From Trileptium ribeirensis (Eukaryota > Nematoda > Enoplea > Enoplida > Thoracostomopsidae): a stretch of 64,000 bases of DNA. Shown one piece after another: positions 10,001 to 22,000 of the stretch. The notes beneath the pieces were generated by a model. It saw only the letters and a list, made by a program, of their open reading frames with translations, searched no databases and was not told the DNA's origin. The DNA lies in NCBI GenBank assembly GCA_030248225.1, contig JASANE010000291.1:1-64000 (forward strand), given 5' to 3'. How positions within the stretch are numbered: position 1 is the stretch's first letter; each line of letters begins with the position of its first letter. Made by a program: the position numbers and the translations under genes.

Positions 10001-13000
10001 AGGGGTTTTTGGGTCGAAGAATTCAAATATAATATTTTTACCAATGATAAAGCCCTATGCCTTACGCAATGTTGTTACAATAACATAAAATTGAGTACAT
10101 TCGTAATGCCACAGCCCAAGCTCCGCTCACAAATGTAGTTCCACTACCGACTAGTGTGAGAACTGTTACTATGTGTCTTCTGTTATGAGGCTGAAACCAT
10201 ATAAATGTACCGCTCTTAGCTGGCGAGGCGAGCCATAGCCCAAAAACATTCGCATTCGCCCCTACCTTACAAAGTGCACACAGTCGTGAAATATCCTTTA
10301 CATGGTCAGGGTCAGTGTATGGTATAATGGTAGAACACGAAGTACGGTATTATAGTCACCTTATAGTCGCCTTCGACCTCCGCACGACTGAAGCAATTTT
10401 GTCGATAGGTTGTTATAATTAGCACTGTTTAATAATCTTACAAATGAGTTCAATAGATTAATTTGATATGTCTAATTTTCATATGTATTGTTACCTACTC
10501 GAACACAGTCTTTTGTTTCAGAAGGTACTGGCCCTTCCACAGCGGGGTGGATTCCTTTTTTGAAATCTCCCATGTGCATCCCCCTCACCCGCAAAATTGC
10601 TGAACCCGCTTTAAAAATTTTCCCGAAAATGAATATGGATGGGGCCCGAAGTGTGCCCAACATTTTGGAAGGCTGTGGACACGGCAGTGGTAAGTAGAGT
10701 TTGATTTTTGTTTAGTACAAAACCAGACCTGCTGAAATCATTGAAATAAAAATTTCATTGTCATTATCAAACATGTTTTACGTTTCAGTTTGTTAAATGT
10801 GGCTATGCTGGCAGCAATTTTCCTGCGCATATCTTTCCTGCTATGGTTGGAAGGCCAATTGTTCGGTCAACAGCAAAAATTGGTGATATTGAAGTAAAGG
10901 CAAGTAGCAGATTGTAAATTTCTTTGCATTATTTGCATATACGCGAAATGTCTGAAAACCGAACATTATTTTAGGATGTTCGATTTTTGTTTTTGGGATT
11001 GTTTGCATGATTTCAAAGAACCTGTTGCAGTTGGTAAACCATTTTTGACGTTGGTAACCTTGTAAGGCCACTGGTCTAATTCTCTTGTTTTTCGTTTATT
11101 TCAATTTATTTTATATAAACTTGAATCAATACTTTGCTGCAACATTTGCAAATTTTAGAGATGTATTGTTCTATAGCTTGTACGCATAACAATTTTTTAC
11201 AATCTCGGTTTGTGTAACGATGTTTTACTACATGGTGATCAGAACGTACTGTAACGTAGTGAAACGTAGTGTAGTGTGTGTTGCAGGGGTGAAATCTTTG
11301 AAATTCCTTCTGTGTGTGTGTGATTGGCCATAACTCGGTAACGACTTAGCCGATTTTCATGGTCTTGGGCTCATTCGAACCGACATAGTCGATTCACCGT
11401 GTATATCCCCGAGCATTTTTTGATTTGGGGTCTGGTTCCGGGGTCAGGGGTCAAAATGTGGGTTTTTTGCCCTATTTTACCCCATGTTAGTACCCTTCAC
11501 GGACGCAAGGTTATTTTCATCTTAACTTTCAAATTTTTTCTCTGGCTTGTTATATTTCATAGTAAAATGATAAATGCCGATGCCTCTTTTTTGGTTTTCG
11601 ATTAAGGCTCCGGTTCCGGAGTTATGGGGTTTGCGGTACAGCACCCTCGTGGTTCCTCGACCCAAAATTAGAAAATTTATTGTGACGTTCTGGGCGGCTG
11701 AAAAGTTTCCCTTTAGGGTTTTCGGGTATGGGAAACTCGTTGCCGGTGTTGGTTTTGCTCTGCGGCCCATGTGTACAGGGGTATGGCGCCCTCATGTTTC
11801 GGGGTCATAGGTCGAAATGAGGGTTTTTACCCAGTTTTAGTACCTTCTAGTAATTTTAGAAACTCAGTGCTGGTGTTGATTTTGCTCTGCGATCTATGGT
11901 TCTATAGGTACGCGGTATGGTGCCGCCATGGTTCATCGACCCTAATTTTACTGCTACGTACGTTGCTGATAACTTGCACTAGGGGGTTTTGGGGCATGGG
12001 AAATTTATTGCCGGTGCGGTATTGTGTGATATACACATATAGCATATAGATGTATCCTATCGAAAGGTCATTGGTTGTGTACGCAAAAGCCGTAGGTGTA
12101 CTTATGCTTCACTACGTTCTGCAATCTCGATAGAGTTACTAGTGGAGATTGTTTGTTTCAGGGGTGAAAGTTTTGAAATTCCGTCAGTGTGTGATTGGCC
12201 ATAACTTGGGAACAACTTAATCGATTTTCATGATTTTGGGCTCACTTACATCTTCGAGCGTTTTTTGATTTGGGGGCCGCTTCCTTGTTCAGAGGTCAAA
12301 ATGTGGGTTTTTTTACCCCATTTACTACCCTTCACGGAAGCAAGGTTATAGTTGTATTACCTTTCGAATATTTTTCTCTGTTTGGTTGCATAGTAAAATG
12401 TTTTATTGCATAGTAAAATTACAAATGCCGATGCCTCTTTTTTTGTTTTTCTATTAAGGCTCCGGTTCTGGTGTTATGGGATTTAACTTTTAGGTATAGC
12501 ACACTCATGGTTCCTCGACCCAAAATTAGAAAAATTGTTCTGACATCCTGGGCGGCTGAAAAGTTTCCCTTAAGGTTTTCGGACATGGGAAACTCATTGT
12601 CGGTGCCGGTTTTGCTGTACGACGCATGATTACATGGGTAAGGGGGTATGGCGCCCCAAGGTTCGGGGTCAGGGCAAAATGAGGGTTTTTTTACCTCGTT
12701 TTAGTACCCTTCACGGAAGCAAGGTTATCTTTATCTTAACTTTCGTTTTTTTCTCTGGTTGTTTTATTTCGTACTAAAATGATAAATGCCGACACCTGTT
12801 TTTCTTTTTCGATTAAAGGTCCGGACCTAATTTTAGGTCCTATTTAATGATTAAAGGTCTTCATATGGAGTAATGGGGTTTGAGGTATGGCACCCTCGTG
12901 TTTCATCGACCACTGAAAAGTTTAACTTGGGGGTTTTCGGGCATGGGAAACTTATTTCCGGTGGTAGTTTTGTTCTAACTTGTGTGGCATTGCGTGATGT

Positions 13001-16000
13001 CCACATATAGTATATCCATATAGTATGCTATCGAAAGCTGATTGGCTGTGCACGCAAAAGGCGTAGGTGTACCTATGCTTTACTACGTTATGCAATCTCG
13101 ATAGAGTTACTAGTTGTAATATGTAGTCAAAAGGGTTTTTATTTGCCCACGCGATCCAATATACATGAAAGCGGTTATATCTCTGCAACTGCTCGAGCTA
13201 TAAGGGTTGGTTATAATTATTTACGCTGCTTGGTGGCGTCAAATGGGGTTTTTATTGGGCCCATGACACCCAAAATATTACGAAAAAGATAATATATCCA
13301 CAATTGATCCAGCTATAAGAGTGGTATTGGTCATTTTGTAGAGCAATTCGTTTTGCTTGCAATTTCACGTTGCTAGTCACAAGCGGTTATATCTTCACAA
13401 GTATTCAAGCAACATGGCTGATATCCGACTCATTTTGTATGTTGCTGCTCAATATAGCGGTGTACGTCTCTTCAGTTATATTTTCAACGTTCAGAATTCA
13501 CCACCCTGGCTACGAGACAAGTTGCTAGTTGATTAAATATAAATGAGATTTGAGAAAATCTGAGGCCAAGGTCCGATGCCTTTATTCATTTCATATGAAG
13601 GTAGCCTTAATTGCACATTTAGGATTTAATGGTCGGTGAAGAGTGCAGCGTGCTACGGCAGATGTTGGAGGTGTCATATCCAATGGAGAATGGAATTGGT
13701 TTGCGTTTAAAATAATTCATATAACATTGCTTGTGTATTATTGTGAGCGTTAGCATTGCTTGTGTATTATTGTTAGCGTAGTATGTGTTCCTTATTATTG
13801 AATCGAAACGAGGATAGTTTCTGTAAACGGCAGTCAACTGTTCCATGGTTATTTTTGTCGGTTTATGTCTCGCATAGATCATATTCGTGTTGACGTCTCT
13901 TCGCCGATTTCTTAATTGCTCCTAGCTTTATGTTTGCATTGCTCCAACGATTTCATTTTTAAATCATTACAACGACAGCATCAGTTAAAAATATTTTAAT
14001 TTTTTTGTGTCAACTACTATATATTTTAGGTAATAGCTATTGTCGTTATCGATATCGACAAATTGGATATAACCATACAGGGTCCTCTGCACGATTTTAC
14101 TGTTATGAAATTTTTTAGCAGAGCAGATTTTTTCGATTGATGAGCCGACACAATTTTTTTGGCCGATGAAGATATTGTCACTATGGACAGTATACATGGC
14201 TAGCTTGATCTGATGGCAATGTACTACAAATTTTCCTTCATTTTAACTTTTGGCCTGAAATGTTCGGGAGGGGGTGAGGATCCTTCAACCCCCTTTTCAA
14301 GCATCATAGCTCTGCCCATGACTGTAATACTTAGAAATTTTTTGGTTTGATAAAAGATGTGGCGTATAAATTTCGATTTTCGTTTTTTCTTTTCGACGGA
14401 AGAAAAAGGTCCTGTGCCTTTGACTTGCTCTGTAAATGGCCGTAATGTTGCCGGTAATGTATCGCTCATGTGTTGTTATCTTTCGGGCATTAGTGTGTGG
14501 CCTCTTCCCAAGACACATTTCACCTGGGGGTGATTTGGGCTAGAGGGACAGCTCTAACCGGGAGTGCGGGACTGGGGGTATCTGTTGAGTTCCGATTTCA
14601 CCTGGGATATCATAATTTTCGTTTTATACTCTTTTTCATACATTACAACATGTATCTTTGCAACATGTGTTTTTGTTGCTTATTTATTATTTATCTACTG
14701 GAAATAAGTATTTCTGCAGACCGCACTTTATTTTACTTACATTAGATTTTATCATTAATAGTCAAAATATAAGCAGTAATTCTGATTTTTGCTATAACCG
14801 TTTCTTGTTCGGACGATCATTTGTGATGCCACCTCAGAATACCCGCGGGCTGCTATTTGTTGGCCTGAGGGAAGCAATAATTGACTTTGCAGTATGACCT
14901 GGGAAACTAGTAAATCCTGCTCCTATTTGTGTATTATTGTCTGTGAGAAGCTCAAAATTTAGAATCATAATGCAGACTAATCACACTCTCGTAACTTCAG
15001 ATCGCCTGCACTTGTTTTATATCTAAAGATAATGAATTTTCCTTGTTTACCAGACCACGGTTGTTGGTTGTTTCCATGTATGACATCTTAGTAGTCCTTG
15101 TATGTAGCTTTAGCAGCAGCAGCAGGAATATTGGTCGCGTTGCTTCACCGTCAACGATATAACAAATGTTTGAAGTTTGGTACACATACTTGACAACCTG
15201 CCATTATTAAGATTCCACTGCTCTTAATCTTTGGTGTGCTCAATGTGGTAGCAGTTGCTGTGGTCAATTGTCGCGGCGGCATACACCGTTCGATACGCAA
15301 TGCATGACGTAAAAGCCTATTCGACCGTGTTGCAGCATTTACTGAAGTTTAGTTTTGTGCCCAAAGTGCAGCTTGAGTTCAGCGTTGGGTCCTCTCAAAC
15401 TTAGATGCTCCCAGATTACATGACGACAGAAGTTCTCGAATGCGTGGAATTAAGCTACTTAGTAGATTACATGGACCATGTGCTGCTAGCGTACAGTACA
15501 TAGGCATAATGGCTTCATTCTGTATTTGCGGCTTTCTGGATGTTGGGGTTGTTGAAGTTCAACAGCACTTCATTCCATTAAATCAACGCTCGCGTGCGCA
15601 ACTCTTCACTCAGTGTGCTTTTTATGGTGCCTTGTTGCAATGAGAATGATTCCGAGAAAGAAAAACTGAAACACATCTTGCAGCGTGGTGTTGTTGCTGT
15701 AGACGTTGAATATACGCTGTAGGAAGCTCGAGTTTATCTTTGTTTTGGCGCGACTGATTAAATATAATTTGTGGTGTGTACTAATGTCATTCATCCTCTC
15801 TGACACCGACTGCAGTTTGATGACATCGCTAATCAGTAAGTCAATGTCATGGACGTAACCTGTATTCGTGAGCGTAGCTCTAACGCTGCAGTAAATAACA
15901 CAGTCATCGGTATGCTAAGCCTTGTGGATACACAGTCTACCATCAAATGGAAAAGTATTAGCGTAGCCACTAAGCGCTAAGGCTACGTAGTGATGCGAAA

Positions 16001-19000
16001 GGACCGCTCAGACTCACCCTTAATTTAGTAGAAGCTTAGTAAATCTAATATAATTTAACTGTTACACTTACTTTCAATAAAGCAACAGTCCCGTTATGTT
16101 TAAAACTCGTTTCTTTACATAAATTTTTATAAATATCTCCTGGCTTGAAGGGTATTAATGCATAATGCATTTTGTACATTTTTGCTATCCATTAACTGAT
16201 TTAGCTGAGGTTGGTATCTATCTGTGCCAAACATTTTTTATTTTATTATTATTTTCAAAAAGTGGCCTTTATTGTTATTGGTGTTTGGATCTGTAGAATA
16301 GAATGCAAACGCTCTATATTTATTTTGTCGATACTTAGCATTTCATAATTTAGTATTTCGTGCTTTTATAGTAGTTTTTATTTTTTTTGTCGTGTATTCT
16401 TTTTAGTTAGAAACTGGGATGATATGGGACACCTGTGGGATTACACGTTCGGACCTGATAAATTGGATATTGATCCGAAGTATTGCAAGTTGCTGCTTAC
16501 TGAACCACCCATGAATCCGAATTCGAATAGAGAGCGCATGCTGCAGGTAAGAACCGCTTGTTGTTTTTAGTTGTGCTTGAGAAACACTGTGATTTTTGCT
16601 GATATTCTATTGTGGAAAACATTACAAGAATCTTTTTGTTGTCACTTGTTTTAATCAGAACCAGCTAACCAAGTTTATCAACCAAAAGTATATTTCGCGA
16701 TGAACACAAGAGAAGAAAATATTTTAATCTTTCAATGTGAAACTCAGTGATCATAACATGTCGTTTGCAGAAAAATACAAAACGACAAAATAGTATTCTT
16801 ATGCAATATGTTGTGCTAGTGTTTTTAAGCGACTTAAATTTTTTGCCACGATCTGTAAGTGTCCCTTACTGCTCGCATTACTCAGTGACAACTATATTAT
16901 TGCTGCTAGTTTGATGTTCTTTCGCTAGCAAATATCTAGCATTGCTCGTTTGGTTGAGAAGCGACATCTATTTTTGGCACCAATTTGCGTTAAGGTGTGT
17001 ATTGCCTGTTGTGAATCTAAAATCGCTGAGGTGTGGCTGGCCAGTTTCAGCACACATATTTATAGTATTCGGAACAGAAATATTATGTTCGCATCTTATA
17101 ATAAGATGGTGCAAATGTTTTCTTATGTCTAATACAGAAAAATAATCAGGCCTTGTTTCAAACCGTTTTTCTAGAAATAGAATTAGTCTATAATAAATAC
17201 ATTTGAAAAGCATCTTATAATAAGATGGTGATTTCTGCAACTATAAACATTGTAAAACGTTGGGGATTGTTTCAGCTATTTCTTTGATATATGTCTAAAC
17301 AAAAGAAATTTATTCGATTTTCAGCCAGTATGTATCAGCTATCACTGGAGCTTTACGATAATATCAAGGTCTCACCGGGACATGGATCTAATCTCGTGTT
17401 ATGTATTTCCTGTTGTAGCCTAACATGTCATTGTAATTTGATACTTTAGGTGATGTTCGAAAATTATGGATTCGACAGTGTCTATATTGCTATTCAAGCT
17501 GTTTTAACGTTATATGCTCAGGGTTAGTTACTTTTCTCAAGACGCAAGACAGATTGAAGATTTTATACTCCGATTTATACTCTGATCAGATTTTTAGCGT
17601 TGTTTATACATGGAAAGTAGTAACGGAATAAACGTTGCCCATGGCTGCTTGATGATGTCGTACTAATATTTGGACATTAAATCATACAGAGCTTGCAACA
17701 TAACACACCACTGCGTATCTCAAATTATAGTAATGGCACGTTTTTAGATTATTTACAATTTAGTACTCACGAAACCGAGCACAAGTAGTAGTGGATTACA
17801 CTAGATAAATATCACATAACGTATTCTTGTCTAAATATCATGCCACCAACATTAGGTTATTTATTTCTAAGTTTTGTTCGTTTTAACACAACACACTGTG
17901 GTTAAATATAATAAAGTAATTTTTGTTTCACTCCTAAAACAATAATATTATCGTATAGGTATTTGCTTCTGACTGTAATCGTAACAACCACAATGAATTT
18001 CATGTTTTAATTTGGCTTTAAAGCGTAATATATTGAAAGTATTTCAATGCAACGTGCAAGCGTAGCAAAAGGTATTATTTTAAAGATAAGATATTATGAG
18101 AGAAAAAAGTTCAGCACACTTTTGTCTTAGCAACATGATATATAGTTTTTTGCGTTTTATATGTATTAGTGTCTGACATTGCGTGATGAGGAACTATTGG
18201 AATGTAGAGCAGCGGTTGCTAAATATTGTATGCATAATGCCCGAGAGAACACATTGAGTGTTTCAACCAACCTTTTAATTGGTATGTAGTAGCTGTTTCA
18301 CTTAGTACCTCAGTAACAGTGTGATGAGCAGCCCAACGAGGTAATATTATTTTTGATATTATTTATTTACTTTGCATTGCCCTCAAATTATATTGTTAAA
18401 TTTTAAATAGAGTGTATTATATTTTAATTTGGGTCATTTATGTGTGACTTGATGTAGCTTTCATCTGATTTGTAGATTTATCATGGCTGCACAGGCTTCT
18501 CCATATAAGGGTACGGGGCCCCACAGATATCTCGACCTGTCTCAGGTCCCCAGTTCAAGTTCATACCCCAGCTAAAGTTTGGTCACCACCCAGATCACGC
18601 TCCCGATGTACTTTCCTGCACGAAAAAATTACCAAATCTTTCTCTGATGAGATAAAAATATGCGAAATTTTTTATATTTTGGCTGAAAATCCTCAAAGTT
18701 TTTCTTCGGCACTGAAATCGCTAAAATTTCCCCTAATAATACACAGCATACAATTACTTGCTAAGTTACGAATTTTGACATTTTCTGGCAGTTACAGTAC
18801 TACATTTCTCTCAGTGCAACTGGCGGACCCCCAGATTAATTGTTGAGCGCTAGAATCGCCGACCCAGTATATACTATTTCTTCAGTTCAGAACTGTTGTA
18901 ATACCCAGGTTTTACCCCATAATTTTGGTATTTTGGAGAAGGCTACTGGATATACTTTTAGTTTGGGTACTATACATCGTCGTTATAAAAAATAAGGTTC

Positions 19001-22000
19001 TATGATTAAAGCCTATGAAATTAAGTAGACAGTTTGTAACAAATAAAAAATTTAGCGTAAAAATTGCTGTTTTGTATCATAGAAAAATATAGAGGACAAG
19101 TACTGATGAACCTTATGTAGTTTCGTTTAGTATTCATATAATTCAAGGTAAGTTAGCTCTTTTATATTTATCATCTAAAGATACTGATCCATGGCGTATA
19201 TGATAATGATGGCATTTTTTTGCATTCGTTTTCGTACAAAAACTGTTTCGTTGTTATAGATTTACCTGAAATAGTTAATAGGTTTATTGGTATTTTATGT
19301 GATGTATATTCTACGTTTTTATGAGTTGAATTATTATGGTCATTTGTATACTGTTTGTTATGGCTGTAATGGTTCTTTCAGGACTGCTTACCGGCGTAGT
19401 TGTTGACAGCGGAGATGGTGTTACCCATATATGCCCAGTTTACGAGGGCTTTGCGTTAAACCATTTAACTAGGCGCTTAGACATAGCTGGTCGTGACATC
19501 ACTCGTTATCTCATTAAAGTATGTACGTTCATGACATTTCTCCCGTATTTAGGTGTTTTATCATGTGGTTTTTGCCACTAGATAGTGATTGAATGCAACT
19601 GAACGGCTATTATCTGAGTCTTCTGCCGGTACCTCATTGTTATTTAAACGTTCCGATTGCTTACGTGGTTAGGCCACCCACGCGATAAACATCCTGTTTT
19701 ATCAAATTACTAGTTTAGGGGTGCGTAATGTTGCAATATGTCGAATTTTGATTTCATGCACTACGGGTATGGTGAACCAACTACTCTTAACTGCGTTCTC
19801 CTAGACCGTTCTGAGCCGAGAGCCCGGCCCTTAAAGCCACTCGATATGATGTACCCAGGGCGCCGTAAACCAGGGATGGGGCAAGTGAAAGTGTACATTT
19901 CAAAAAGAGAGCTACAAATTTTGTTATTTTGAAGTAAATTTTATGAAATTTTTATAGCATAATCAACATGTATGTTTACCTTATTAATCAGAGCGTAATG
20001 TAGCATAGATTCTGTGTCGCAGGGGTGAAATATTTTAAATTCGGCCTGTGTGCGTGTGTGATCGGCGTTAACTCGGGAACGACTTAACCGATTTCATGAT
20101 CTTGGGGTCATTCGAGACGGCATAGTCGATTTACCGTGTACGTCTCCGAGCGTTTTTTTTAGTTGAGGTCTGCATCCGGGGTCAGAGGTCAAAATGAACG
20201 TTTTTGCCCCATTTTAGTACCATTTACGGAAGCAATGTTCTTTACTTTAACTTTCGAATTTTTTTCTGGTTGATTTTATATGTAGTAAAATCATAAATGC
20301 TAATAACACTTTTTTGTTTTTCAATAAAGGCTACGGTTCTGGAGTTATGGGGTTTGGGGTATGGCACCCTCGTGGTTCCTCGACTCAAAATTCGAACATT
20401 AGTGCTGACGTTCTGGGCGGCAGAAATAATTCGCTTGGGATTTTCTGGCATGTGACACTCATTTCCGGTGTTGATTTTGCTCTGCGACCCATTTTTTGTG
20501 AGTACACGAATATGGCGCCCTTAAGGTTCAGGGCTTGAAATTAAATGGGGGTTTTTTACCCCACTTTAGTGTCCTTCACAAAAGCAAGGTTATTGTTATC
20601 TTAATTTACTATTTTTTTTCTCTGATTGGTATTGTTTCATAGTAAAATGATAAATGCCGATGCCTCTTTCTTTGTTTTTCCATTAAGGCTGCGGTTGTGG
20701 AGTTATGGTTCCTCGTGGTTCCTCGACGCAAAATTCAAAAAATTGTTGTGAAGTACTGGGTGGCTGAAAAGTTTTACTTGAGGGGTTTCGGGCTTGAGAA
20801 ACTCTTTGCCGGTGTTGATTTTTCTCTACGACCCATGGTTCCATGGGTACGAGGATATGGTGTCCCTATGGTTCCTCGACCTCAAAATTTCTAATTTTAT
20901 GGTGACGTGCTGGAGGGGGGGGCGGATAGCTTGCACTTGGGTGTTTCAGGCATGGAAAACTTATTCCCGGGGTTAGATTTGTATGCTACTGTACGCGCTG
21001 TAATCTACGATGGAGTTACTAGTATAATCCAATTTAATAGTCACGAGTTCAAAGAATATTGATTTAGCAGTAACTAATCGATTAACCTTTAGAAAGACAC
21101 CGATCGAATATATTTTTTGCTTGCTTTGAACTGGATGCTTTCCTATGGTTGTTGTGTTTTGATTTTCAGCCCTCTGACAAATCTCCAGGTACTAAACGTT
21201 TGAAAAAAATGCGACGGTTATGCGTCAAGAACTCATCTATATTAACTTAGTATACTTTATAATAGTCTTATTATTCGCAAACGTAAACGTCAGTTTTGTA
21301 ATACAGCCATATATTAAGAAACGACTGCAATATTTCGAACGAACTAACAAAATTTATCCCAGAACAATTCTCGGCTGCACTTGTGACAGTTGTCGAAAAA
21401 TTTTAAATAGTGCGCTAAAAATTTTGGACACATCTCCAACAGATACAGCATCATTCAAATCGAAGGAGCGAACAGCATGCGACTGCTGTATTTTTGTTTC
21501 GACAGTTATTATCATAGTTATTTTTGTCTAAAATTTTACTTATTAAGTTAAGTATTTCCATCAATTTATTGTTTTGCTTAATGACCGTAATTTAAGATTG
21601 CTGAATTATCGACTGGACTAGTGCTAAACGGGCTTCGGATAAGAATGGTGATTGTTTGTTCGGCTGACACAGTTAGCATCAAAATTAAACTATTGTAAGA
21701 TACGATATAGGCATCCTTGATTTCACGATGCTTAAAGTTCATTAGTGGTGTCACCACTAAACAAGTTAAATGTTCGACCTTCTGGAGTCTATCTTGTGAA
21801 CATCATGATTTGTACGGAAATGTTATTTTGAGTCATTAGGTCTTTTCGCTTTCTTGTATGATTTTTCCCCGCTACATTGAGATTTGCAAGCCTATCCAAT
21901 TCATAAAAAATATTTACGGAGTGTTGCGAAAATTTTATATAATTATTACAGTATTTAGGCTACTAGAAGCTGCTGGTTCGTATTATTTACTTCTGTTTAT

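Noticed and set aside
12067..13112. Helitron 3' terminus at the end of family C
   Set aside because: The CTAG-T end fits, but the preceding stem is only 3 bp and no 5' TC end or Rep/Hel gene is seen.
17326..17371. Possible 46-bp extra ARP2 exon with AG and GT borders
   Set aside because: Its length is not a multiple of three and it would shift the frame before exon 5; exons 4 and 5 join perfectly without it.
18636..18675. Hammerhead-ribozyme-like CTGATGAG ... CGAAA
   Set aside because: The two motifs are present, but the sequence between them forms no stem II and no flanking stems pair.
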